The notes under the pieces: generated by a model
Databases searched by the model: none
What the model was told of the DNA's origin: nothing
The model's input: only the letters and a program-made list of their open reading frames with translations
Shown here: one piece after another, positions 17,793 through 25,632 of the stretch
Numbering within the stretch: the stretch's first letter is position 1
How the letters are laid out: each line of letters starts with the position of its first letter
Program-made: the position numbers and the translations under genes
Source: Lachnospiraceae bacterium
Lineage (GTDB): Bacteria; Bacillota; Clostridia; Lachnospirales; Lachnospiraceae
DNA length: 64,000 nt
Direction of reading: 5' to 3'
NCBI GenBank assembly: GCA_024403415.1
Contig: JAKSRY010000007.1
Coordinates: 1-64,000 of the forward strand

Positions 17793-18275
17793 ATGGGCAA
17801 AAAAGACGAAAAGACAAATGTAATGCGAGTGCTTGAACAAAAGAAAATCAGGTATAACAGCTATACATATGAACCGGATGCCACATTAACGGGTGAGGAC
17901 ATTGCCAATATTCTTAATGAGGATCCAAAGAAAGTGTTTAAGACATTGCTTACCACTAATGGGAAAAATGAGTATTTTGTTTTTATGATTCCTGTTACGG
18001 GAGAACTGGATCTTAAAAAAGCAGCTAAAGCAGTTGGAGCAAAGAGTATCGAAATGCTTAAGGCAAAAGATTTGCTTCCGCTCACCGGCTATGTGCATGG
18101 TGGTTGCTCTCCCATTGGAATGAAGAAACTCTTTAAGACTACCGTTCATGAGACAGCAGCAGGATTTGATACAATTATGTACAGTGGTGGAAAGGTAGGA
18201 TTTCAGGTAGAAACAACTCCAAAGGATTTGGAGAGTGTTATTCCTCTACAGTATGCTGATGTAATTAAAGAATGA
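17793..18275 (+). CDS. ybaK: Cys-tRNA(Pro)/aminoacyl-tRNA deacylase YbaK/EbsC family
   Basis: A 160-residue YbaK/EbsC protein, a free-standing editing domain that clears Cys mischarged onto tRNA-Pro. The family pattern is complete: KVFKTLL near residue 48 with the catalytic-type Lys, FMIPVTGELDLKKAAKA, and the GYVHGGCSPIGMKK loop. The ribosome binding site before 17793 is weak; an alternative ATG lies 10 codons in. The gene is divergent from mntP, and an extended -10-like TGATATAGT at 17680-17688 could drive it. It is followed 13 nt later by the DUF1295 gene. Confidence 0.9.
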   Translation: MGKKDEKTNVMRVLEQKKIRYNSYTYEPDATLTGEDIANILNEDPKKVFKTLLTTNGKNEYFVFMIPVTGELDLKKAAKAVGAKSIEMLKAKDLLPLTGYVHGGCSPIGMKKLFKTTVHETAAGFDTIMYSGGKVGFQVETTPKDLESVIPLQYADVIKE

Positions 18276-18288
18276 TGGAGAATATCTA

Positions 18289-19149
18289 ATGAATAAAAAG
18301 ACAAAAGATTTACTTATAGTATTATTGTTTTACATCATAAGCTTTGGCCTTGCGGTTATTCCATGTTTTTTTATTGAAGGATTAATGCTTAAGGTTTTTG
18401 TTTTTGATATTCTGGCAACGGTTTTGGTTTTTGTATTCTCTGCTATTATGAAGAACTCGAGCGTATATGATCCGTATTGGTCAGTTCTTCCGATGATTGT
18501 ATCAGTATGGCTTTTAGTTGATAGTGGAGTTTATTCTTTATGGACTATTCTTTTCACAGTTGTATTCAATATATGGTCTATACGTCTGACAGTTAACTGG
18601 ATGACAGTATTTACCGATTTTTCATATGAGGATTGGAGATATCGAAAGTTTAGAAGTGAGAACAAAGGATTAATGTGGTTTATTATTAATTTTTTTGGAA
18701 TTCACATGGTTCCGACGCTTGTTGTTTTTGCAGGAATGCTTCCTATGTTTGTACTTTATAATAAAGATATAAATCTGATGTCAGTCCTTGGAATTGCAGT
18801 GATGCTATTTGGTGTAGCGCTGGAATTCTTTGCAGACAGGCAGATGCATGCGCACTTGTCGGATGAGAAATCTAAAGGTGTATGCCAGAATGGGTTGTGG
18901 AAATATTCAAGACATCCAAATTATCTTGGAGAAATGTCTTTTTGGGTCGGCGTATATATTTGTCAGCTGATATCTAAATCTGAATACTGGTATTATGGTT
19001 GCGGTGCCCTGTCTGTAATAATCTTGTTTAATGTGGTGTCAGTTCCTTTGATGGAAAAAAGACAGCTTAGCAGAAGAAGCGATTATGCAGAATATAAAAA
19101 GCATACGTCGAGAGTTCTTCTTATGCCGAGGAGAAAAATGTGTGATTAA
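18289..19149 (+). CDS. DUF1295 / steroid 5-alpha-reductase-like membrane protein
   Basis: A 286-residue integral membrane protein with about seven helices. The C-terminal part has the family hallmark GLWKYSRHPNYLGEMSFW followed by a helix and PLMEKR near the end, as in DUF1295 (PF06966) and the isoprenylcysteine methyltransferase/steroid 5-alpha-reductase superfamily. Bacterial members have no settled substrate. The VYDPYWSVLPM segment in the first third is also typical. It starts 13 nt after ybaK and is probably co-transcribed; I see no functional tie between them. Confidence 0.85.
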   Translation: MNKKTKDLLIVLLFYIISFGLAVIPCFFIEGLMLKVFVFDILATVLVFVFSAIMKNSSVYDPYWSVLPMIVSVWLLVDSGVYSLWTILFTVVFNIWSIRLTVNWMTVFTDFSYEDWRYRKFRSENKGLMWFIINFFGIHMVPTLVVFAGMLPMFVLYNKDINLMSVLGIAVMLFGVALEFFADRQMHAHLSDEKSKGVCQNGLWKYSRHPNYLGEMSFWVGVYICQLISKSEYWYYGCGALSVIILFNVVSVPLMEKRQLSRRSDYAEYKKHTSRVLLMPRRKMCD

Positions 19150-19202
19150 TGCATTGGTGGTTGAGAGTATGATATATTGCCATAGATATTTGAAATTGGT
19201 AA

Positions 19203-19211
19203 TGTTATACT
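19203..19211 (+). promoter_or_regulatory. Extended -10 promoter for the toxin-antitoxin-like pair
   Basis: TGTTATACT gives an extended -10 with no good -35 at normal distance. The predicted start near 19218 leaves a 16-nt leader before the ATG at 19234, which carries GGAGG. Confidence 0.55.
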
Positions 19212-19233
19212 TGATTTAGATGGAGGAACATAA

Positions 19234-19407
19234 ATGTCAGAGAAAGAATTAATCGAAATAGAAGAAAATAATGGGTCAGTTTTAACTGATGATAAACTTG
19301 ATTTCTTGGTTAAAGAAGCTGTTAGATTAGAACTCGAAAAGCAAAAAGCTCTCGGTATAGAACTGTATAAGGTAGATCCGAGTAAGATGGTAAATGTATA
19401 TGCATAA
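19234..19407 (+). CDS. Small antitoxin-like protein upstream of zeta-like kinase
   Basis: A 57-residue acidic protein starting MSEKELIEIEENNG, with a good TGGAGGA ribosome binding site 8 nt upstream. The central part (LDFLVKEAVRLELEKQKALG) looks like an amphipathic helix, followed by a short tail DPSKMVNVYA. Its end overlaps the next gene by 14 nt, the coupling seen in toxin-antitoxin pairs. I do not recognise the family by sequence; the antitoxin role is inferred from position, size and overlap. Confidence 0.65.
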   Translation: MSEKELIEIEENNGSVLTDDKLDFLVKEAVRLELEKQKALGIELYKVDPSKMVNVYA

Positions 19408-19966
19408 ACCAGAAATAATGTGTTTTGCTGGACCTAATGGCTCAGGGAAGAGTACTATTACAAATGTTATTCGTCCTTTAACCCATGGTAAATATATTAA
19501 TGCAGATGATATTATGCGTGTTACCTTCTGCGATGCCATGACAGCGGCAAAAGAGGCGGAGTCTCTGCGCGAACAATGTATACAAAATCAAGAAGAATTT
19601 TCTTTTGAAACCGTACTATCTACAGAACGTAACCTAAATTTACTAAAAAGAGCAAAGGAACAAGGTTATTTTATTAGGTGTGTGTTTGTATTGACCTGTT
19701 CTCCTGAAATTAATAAAGTCAGAGTAAAGAACAGGGTATTAAATGGCGGACATGATGTTCCAGAGGATAAAATTGTATCTAGGTATTATAAATCACTTGA
19801 GATGATTTCCAGATTAATTCCACTATGTGACAGAATTAGCATCTATGACAATTCTGGGGATTCCCCAACAAGAATATACAAGAAAAGAGATTCTGAGGAG
19901 TTTTTTTGGGAGAATGATTTTTGGAAGAAACATCAGATAGACAGACTTATATGTAGAAATAGTTAA
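19394..19966 (+). CDS. Zeta-toxin-like / COG4185 ATPase
   Basis: A 190-residue P-loop protein: MCFAGPNGSGKSTITNVI is the Walker A motif, followed by YINADDIMR, where the Asp matches the substrate-binding acidic residue of zeta-type kinases, and RVKNRVLNGGHDVPEDKI, a lid/basic motif typical of the COG4185 'predicted ABC-type ATPase' group. Zeta toxins phosphorylate UDP-N-acetylglucosamine; whether this subgroup does so is not known to me. Translation may start at 19394 or at the second ATG (19400); either overlaps the preceding small gene. The two genes look like one toxin-antitoxin operon closed by a terminator. Confidence 0.82.
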   Translation: MYMHKPEIMCFAGPNGSGKSTITNVIRPLTHGKYINADDIMRVTFCDAMTAAKEAESLREQCIQNQEEFSFETVLSTERNLNLLKRAKEQGYFIRCVFVLTCSPEINKVRVKNRVLNGGHDVPEDKIVSRYYKSLEMISRLIPLCDRISIYDNSGDSPTRIYKKRDSEEFFWENDFWKKHQIDRLICRNS

Positions 19967-19985
19967 CCCTATTATTGTGAAGAAA

Positions 19986-20014
19986 GCCACTCTTAATAAC
20001 AAGAGTGGCCTTTT
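19986..20014. terminator. Bidirectional terminator between zeta-like gene and MFS gene
   Basis: GCCACTCTT (19986-19994) pairs with AAGAGTGGC (20001-20009) around a 6-nt loop, with T on the right and A on the left side. It lies between convergent genes. Confidence 0.8.
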
Positions 20015-20020
20015 AGTTGT

Positions 20021-21244
20021 TTAGTTCTCACTTTTTCCAACCATTGATAGCACTGTGATTACAACACCTACACCTGCAACAATAAGTCCTGTAAACAGCA
20101 TAGGACCTACCCCGGAAGTACCTTCATAACTGTCAAGAATCTTTCCGCCTACAAGGCTGCTGAACACAGCGCTTATTGTTATGAAGCAGGAAATAAGAGC
20201 CTGTCCTTTGACCATATCATATTTTTCCATTACTTTATCTGAATAGTAGGCAGCAGCAGGAATGAACAGTGCGTATGCAAAGAACTGGAAACTCTGGCTG
20301 ATATACAGGCCGCCAATGCCGACTGCAAAATACATAATCAGAGTCTTAACAAAAAAGGCAACAGATGTGAAAATCAAAGTTATTTTTATGTTGAACTTTT
20401 TGAGTAACAGTCCGGAAATGGCCATCATAGGAAGCTCAAGAATTGCCTGATAAAAGTTAGAGTAACCAAGGTGAGCCTCGTCTATATTAAGATTGTTGAT
20501 GATCTGAATCATGAAATCATTGATCAGATTGTGAGCAAAGAAACAGCAGGCACCACCAAGAAGAAACAGCATGTATTTGGGATATTTTTTGATGAAGGCA
20601 AAAATATTGTTTGTAGGCTGGCCTTCTGACTCGGAATTCTCATTTAGGTCATTAACAGAATACTCATCCGGCAACCTGAAGAAGAAAGTAATAACAATCA
20701 TAATAGCCAGAACTACAATCGAAACGTAGGGAATGTATTCGATTACTTTTGAACTATCGGCAGCATTATTTACCCACATTCCAAGAAATAATGCGGTGAA
20801 GGCAAATCCTGCAGATCCCATGCCTCTTGACAGACCAAAATTAATTTTGCATCCTGCAGCCTGGTATTCAAAACTCATAGCGATCATCATAGGCTGATAA
20901 ACAAACTGCAAAGCATAGATAAGTGCATATATTATGAAGATAATTGCTTTGGAATTGTCTATCACAAGAAGAAGGGCAGAACCAATAAGTAATATAAGAG
21001 ACGATATCATAATAACGCGTCTATTGGTTATGGTTCTGGACTTATCAATAATCCCGGCGACAACAGGCTGACCAATAACAGATACAATGTTAGCAATAGC
21101 AAGCATTATTCCAATCTGTGTGGTTGTAAAACCTTTGTTGGTCATAATGGCATTTGCGTATGCGTGTATTGTACAAAAGGCAGCAAAATACATCATATTT
21201 ATCAATGTATATCTTAGTGTCCAAAACTTTTTCTTTTCTTTCAT
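20021..21244 (-). CDS. MFS transporter (sugar/nucleoside:H+ symporter-like)
   Basis: A 407-residue protein with 12 predicted helices in two halves separated by a central charged loop (about residues 205-230, rich in Asn, Glu and Ser). The first helix LINMMYFAAFCTIHAYANAIM and the loop IIDKSRTITNRRVIM after helix 2 match the MFS_1-like/LacY-NupG branch. Substrate is not readable; oligosaccharides or nucleosides are usual for relatives. The ribosome binding site AGGAGA is 8 nt upstream of the ATG. It is a single-gene unit on the minus strand. Confidence 0.85.
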   Translation of the reverse strand: MKEKKKFWTLRYTLINMMYFAAFCTIHAYANAIMTNKGFTTTQIGIMLAIANIVSVIGQPVVAGIIDKSRTITNRRVIMISSLILLIGSALLLVIDNSKAIIFIIYALIYALQFVYQPMMIAMSFEYQAAGCKINFGLSRGMGSAGFAFTALFLGMWVNNAADSSKVIEYIPYVSIVVLAIMIVITFFFRLPDEYSVNDLNENSESEGQPTNNIFAFIKKYPKYMLFLLGGACCFFAHNLINDFMIQIINNLNIDEAHLGYSNFYQAILELPMMAISGLLLKKFNIKITLIFTSVAFFVKTLIMYFAVGIGGLYISQSFQFFAYALFIPAAAYYSDKVMEKYDMVKGQALISCFITISAVFSSLVGGKILDSYEGTSGVGPMLFTGLIVAGVGVVITVLSMVGKSEN

Positions 21245-21418
21245 GTGATTTATCTCCTGATAATCTTCATTTAGCTAATACCGATTTGTGAATAGTAGAC
21301 TGGTATGGAATCAATTTATTAAACATGTGATATTCTAACATGGATTGTATTTGTGGAAAATAATTTTTTCGTTTGCACGACATTCTCTGTTTTTGTCGCA
21401 GAAGACAAAAATATAGGG

Positions 21419-21429
21419 TATACTATAAT
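21419..21429 (+). promoter_or_regulatory. Possible promoter for the lone GT2 gene
   Basis: Overlapping -10 boxes TATACT (21419-21424) and TATAAT (21424-21429) lie about 65 nt before the GT2 start; no -35 at the right spacing. A small 8-bp dyad (21390-21397 with 21404-21411) sits just upstream. The rest of 21245-21418 shows nothing else clear. Confidence 0.45.
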
Positions 21430-21493
21430 GGTATGCTTGGTGGACGTTTGGAAGCAACCAGGTGAATATGAAAATAGCAAGTGGAGATTGCTA

Positions 21494-22264
21494 ATGAATC
21501 AGTCAGTAAAAATTAGTGTTATAACAGTATGCTATAACAGTGAAAAGACAATAGAGAAGACTCTTGAAAGCATGTTGGCTCAAACCTATGCCAATTATGA
21601 ATACATCATAGTTGATGGAGCTTCAACAGACAGAACTCTTGATATTGTTAACAAATATAGAGAAAAATTTGGCGAAAGGCTTAAAATCATATCTGAACCT
21701 GATGATGGTATATATGATGCCATGAATAAGGGAATACGCAATGCAACAGGGGAGATAGTGGGTATTATCAATAGTGATGATTACTATGAAAGTTGTGCAT
21801 TGGAAGAAATTGTTAAAGCAAGATTTAATACTCGTGATGTAGATTATGCAATTTATCATGGGAAAATGAACTCGTGGGCAGGAGACAATGTTGTTGATGT
21901 AAGTGTGATGGTGCCGGAGGAACTGGATGATCATATGGGGCCTCATCCATCGTGTTTTGTCACACGAAAGACATATGAGGATTTAGGAATGTTTGATACT
22001 AAGTTCAAATATGTTGCAGACTATGACTTTATGCTGAAGATGTACAAATCAGGTAAGGTTAAGTTCATACCTGTAGACGCCATTGTAGCTAATTTTACAC
22101 TTGGTGGAGCATGCAGTACGCATGGGGCTTATTTGGATTTGCTGAAGCTTCGGAAAAAATACGGACATATGTCAGGAAAAGAAGTGTTTGTAGCAAGGTT
22201 TAAGGCTAAATTGGCTAAGATGTTTGAAAATATGGGACTTAAACCAATCAGACTAAAGAAGTGA
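21494..22264 (+). CDS. GT2 family glycosyltransferase
   Basis: A 256-residue GT-A glycosyltransferase: ISVITVCYNSEKTIEKTL opens the fold, IIVDGASTD and EPDDGIYDAMNKG follow, with the INSDDYY metal motif (DXD-like) and the later HPSCFVTRKTY and VADYDFMLKM motifs. This pattern resembles the WcaE/colanic-acid type GT2 group. I use the ATG at 21494; an in-frame ATG at 21353 lies upstream of the probable promoter and adds 47 non-conserved residues. It stands alone, 18 kb from the main glycan clusters, so its acceptor is unknown. There is no membrane helix. Confidence 0.88.
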   Translation: MNQSVKISVITVCYNSEKTIEKTLESMLAQTYANYEYIIVDGASTDRTLDIVNKYREKFGERLKIISEPDDGIYDAMNKGIRNATGEIVGIINSDDYYESCALEEIVKARFNTRDVDYAIYHGKMNSWAGDNVVDVSVMVPEELDDHMGPHPSCFVTRKTYEDLGMFDTKFKYVADYDFMLKMYKSGKVKFIPVDAIVANFTLGGACSTHGAYLDLLKLRKKYGHMSGKEVFVARFKAKLAKMFENMGLKPIRLKK

Positions 22265-22297
22265 TTTTATTGGAAGAGCAAAAAAGAGAGGTAGCTT

Positions 22298-23512
22298 ATG
22301 AAATGTATTTACTGTGGTAGAGACAATGCTGATGGAATAATGTATTGCGGAAACTGTGGTCAAAAGATTATAAGTAGCAATGCGCCAGGTTATGATCCAA
22401 AAAAAGTAGTTGATGTTATTGAAAGGGTTGCATACTCCTTCATATATCTTCTTATATTTATCGTGTCCTTCCTTGATTGGCATGCATTTACTGATTATGG
22501 TGAATTTCGTTATAATCCATATTATACACATCCAATAGTTACTGACTATTATGTAAAAGATGCCAGAGGGTGGACAATATTTCTTTTGATAATAGTCCAG
22601 CTCTTTATATTACTTGCCCTGTTAAATGCTGCATTAGGAAAGAAAACTGTAATGAGAGGCTGGTGCGGTGGATCTCTAGCAGTTTCGATTTTACTCGAAA
22701 TAGTTATCTGGGGTGCTATTGAGAAGGGGCATCCAACAGTAGGCTTCTGGCTGGTTTTAATATTTAGCATTATAGGACTTTGCAATTTCACGGATATATT
22801 TACTGCTTCCTTAAAAAAGAAAGATGTTCCAATCAAACCTATTTATGATAGACCGGTTCAGGAAAGTCAGTACAGTGTTGAAGCCTGCTATGGAGAGAAT
22901 ATTACTATCGAGGGTGCACCTTTTGATTGTATAAAAACGAATTTGATAATAGACAAAAATGGTAGCAGATATGTAGAAAATATTTTTAAGAACAAAGGTC
23001 GAAAGGTTATTTCAGGAATTCAGGTTGATATTTATGGAATGGATTCTTTTGGAACTACTACAGAAAATATATGGAAATACCCTTATCAGGACATAAAACT
23101 GCTTTGTGGAAATATGTATGGACAAGGAATATATATTCCATTAACTAATCCAAATACAAGACAGTATGCTATGTATGTGAACATAGTTCTGTTTAACGAT
23201 GGAACAAGATGGGAATCGGAGGGAAAGGATTGGATTATATGCCAGGAAAATGATATTTCAAAACAAGCCGAAGCAGGTTCAGAAAATATTTATGAAGGCT
23301 TTAATTTTTATCAGCATAGTGAAGCTATGTCTAATATGAATAATAGTGCCATCGAGATGCGCAATTATCTTAAACAGTTTCAGTTTTATGATAACAAATT
23401 CCTGGCAGTAATGAAGGAACTGGAAGGGATGGCAGAATTTGAAAGATTATATGGTAAACCACATAAGAATTGTTTACTGATACTGGAAAGAATATACAAT
23501 GAAACACGTTAA
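22298..23512 (+). CDS. Zinc-ribbon membrane protein, function unknown
   Basis: A 404-residue protein. The N terminus is a zinc ribbon, CIYCGRDNADGIMYCGNCG, followed by about four transmembrane helices (residues 45-175). The soluble C-terminal part (about 190-330) is beta-rich and resembles domains of the DUF5780 type with a conserved-looking pattern of alternating hydrophobics around VDIYGMDSFG; the last 60 residues look helical. Zinc-ribbon plus TM proteins of this sort are common in Lachnospiraceae and lack known roles. AGAGAGG precedes the start. It follows the GT2 gene by 33 nt. Confidence 0.8.
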   Translation: MKCIYCGRDNADGIMYCGNCGQKIISSNAPGYDPKKVVDVIERVAYSFIYLLIFIVSFLDWHAFTDYGEFRYNPYYTHPIVTDYYVKDARGWTIFLLIIVQLFILLALLNAALGKKTVMRGWCGGSLAVSILLEIVIWGAIEKGHPTVGFWLVLIFSIIGLCNFTDIFTASLKKKDVPIKPIYDRPVQESQYSVEACYGENITIEGAPFDCIKTNLIIDKNGSRYVENIFKNKGRKVISGIQVDIYGMDSFGTTTENIWKYPYQDIKLLCGNMYGQGIYIPLTNPNTRQYAMYVNIVLFNDGTRWESEGKDWIICQENDISKQAEAGSENIYEGFNFYQHSEAMSNMNNSAIEMRNYLKQFQFYDNKFLAVMKELEGMAEFERLYGKPHKNCLLILERIYNETR

Positions 23513-23579
23513 CTTTCATAAAAGTTAGTTATTATGTATTGGATGGAGTTTAGGTATTTAAAATCAAAGGGAGGTTAAA

Positions 23580-25586
23580 ATGAAGTATTACGTTAATGTG
23601 AATGCAGCAAGAGGTGGAAATGGTTCCAAAGAATCTCCATTTAAGGCAATCGATGATGCAGCAAGAATTGCTGTTGCCGGAGATGAAGTTATTGTAGCTC
23701 CCGGAATATACAGGGAGTATGTTGATCCAAGACATCCCGGAAGAGAAGATGCAAGAATTACATATCGTTCAGAGGTGCCTCTTGGAGCGATTATTACAGG
23801 TGCTGAAATAGTTAAGGACTGGACAAAATATGAAGGTACTACATACGTAACAAGAGTAGATAATACTGTGTTTGGAAATTATAATCCTTACATTCAGGAA
23901 GTTGAAGGAGACTGGTATTTTGCTGATAATCATATGCACACAGGCTCTGTATATGTGAACGACAGAATGTTCTATGAGACAGGAACTCTGGAAGAGTGTA
24001 TTAAAGGTGAAGTGTATGAAAACAGCTGGGAGCCTGAATTTTCGATATATAAGTGGTTCTGTGAACAGGATAAGGAAAAGAACGAAACTGTTATTTATGC
24101 TAATTTCCAGGACTTTGATCCTTTGAAAGAGAAGGTAGAAATAGCAGTAAGAAGGAACTGTTTTATGCCTACCGAAAAATATATAGGCTATATTACCCTT
24201 TCAGGCTTTAATGTTAATAAAGCAGCTACAACCTGGGCTCCTCCTGCAGCATATCAGGATGGAATGATAGGTGCACACTGGTCAAAGGGCTGGATAATAG
24301 AGGATTGTGATATTTCAGGTTCAAAATGCTGCGGTATTTCGTTCGGAAATTATTCTCAGGAAAACAATGATAATTATTTCTTCTATAAGCATGTTAAGAG
24401 CCCTACACAGATGGAAAGAGATGCAGTATGCCGTGCGCAGTATGACGGATGGACCAAGGAAACGGTAGGTTCTCACATTGTAAGACGCTGTAATATTCAT
24501 CATTGCGAGCAGACGGGTATTGTTGGACGTATGGGATGTGTATTCTCAATTATAGAGGATAATCACATTCATCATATCAATAACATGCATCAGTTGGGCG
24601 GTGCAGAAATCGCCGGCATTAAGTTCCATGCAGCAATAGATGTTATCTTCAGACGTAATCATATTCATCATTGTTCGATGGGCATATGGACTGACTGGGA
24701 GGCTCAGGGTACAAGAATTACTCATAACTTCCTGCATGATAATAACCCTCCTAAGGGAATGAGAGTAAAGCCGGACAACTTTGATCAGGATTTATTTGTT
24801 GAGGTTGGACATGGGCCTACACTTATAGACAATAATGTTCTTCTGTCAGCATGTTCACTGAGAATCGCAACAGAAGGAGTGGCAATGGTTCATAATCTTA
24901 TCTGCGGTTCATTCAGTATGGTAGGCGGAGGTGTTGACAGTATTGTCAATGGCCAGCGTGAGCCAAGATATACACCATATCATATTCCGCACAGAACAGA
25001 AGTACTTGGTTTCATGACAATCCTTCATGGAGATGACAGATTCTATAATAATATCTTTGTACAGAACTTCGAGATTCCTAAGGATTATCTTGAGGGATGG
25101 GATACTGAAAGAGTACCTAATAACTTTGAGGTTGGTACACATGTATGGAACGGATATCCCGTATATGAAGACTGGATTAAACTTTTTGATTTAGAGAAGA
25201 AGAGACCGGATATGGGCAAGCTTGCAGCTGCTCACTTTGGACATCTGCCGGTATGGATTGATGGTAATGCATACTTTAACGGGGCAGGTGCCTTTGATAA
25301 AGAAAAGAACAATCTGATTTCGGATGAGAAGGTTACCATTGAACTTGTTGAAAAGGACGGAAAGTACTCACTTAAAACAAACGTATTTGACCTGGTTAAG
25401 GATTTCAATGTTCATATGATTGATACCGAAACACTTGGAATGGCCTTTGAGCCTGAAGAAAAGTATGAAAACCCGGATGGTACACCGATAACCTTCGATG
25501 AGGATTACTTCTTCAACAAGAGAGGACTCAAGGTTATTCCCGGACCATTTGCAAATGAAACACTTGCAGGTGAAATTCTCTTTTAG
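23580..25586 (+). CDS. GH120 beta-xylosidase
   Basis: A 668-residue right-handed beta-helix glycosidase of family GH120, which removes xylose from xylo-oligosaccharides. It matches the Thermoanaerobacterium XylC pattern along its length: VGVYRE-like APGIYREYV, GDWYFADN, ATTWAPPAAYQ, GSHIVRRCNIHHCEQTGI, AGIKFHAAIDV and DWEAQGTR. The nucleophile equivalent is Asp372 (in TDWEAQG) and the acid/base equivalent Glu408 (in FVEVGHGP). Between them lies an insertion of about 13 residues compared with XylC as I recall it. No signal peptide is present, so it acts in the cytosol on imported oligosaccharides. The ribosome binding site is GGGAGG. No xylanase or sugar transporter gene is adjacent. Confidence 0.92.
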   Translation: MKYYVNVNAARGGNGSKESPFKAIDDAARIAVAGDEVIVAPGIYREYVDPRHPGREDARITYRSEVPLGAIITGAEIVKDWTKYEGTTYVTRVDNTVFGNYNPYIQEVEGDWYFADNHMHTGSVYVNDRMFYETGTLEECIKGEVYENSWEPEFSIYKWFCEQDKEKNETVIYANFQDFDPLKEKVEIAVRRNCFMPTEKYIGYITLSGFNVNKAATTWAPPAAYQDGMIGAHWSKGWIIEDCDISGSKCCGISFGNYSQENNDNYFFYKHVKSPTQMERDAVCRAQYDGWTKETVGSHIVRRCNIHHCEQTGIVGRMGCVFSIIEDNHIHHINNMHQLGGAEIAGIKFHAAIDVIFRRNHIHHCSMGIWTDWEAQGTRITHNFLHDNNPPKGMRVKPDNFDQDLFVEVGHGPTLIDNNVLLSACSLRIATEGVAMVHNLICGSFSMVGGGVDSIVNGQREPRYTPYHIPHRTEVLGFMTILHGDDRFYNNIFVQNFEIPKDYLEGWDTERVPNNFEVGTHVWNGYPVYEDWIKLFDLEKKRPDMGKLAAAHFGHLPVWIDGNAYFNGAGAFDKEKNNLISDEKVTIELVEKDGKYSLKTNVFDLVKDFNVHMIDTETLGMAFEPEEKYENPDGTPITFDEDYFFNKRGLKVIPGPFANETLAGEILF

Positions 25587-25632
25587 TCAGTAGTACAAAT
25601 ATGTAATAAATTATTTTCTCAGGGGGCTTTGT

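Noticed and set aside
21390-21411. 8-bp dyad before the lone GT2 promoter
   Set aside because: Too short and A/T-dominated to call an operator on its own.
21353-21493. 47-residue extension of the lone GT2
   Set aside because: It precedes the likely promoter, lacks a ribosome binding site and does not match the GT2 opening.
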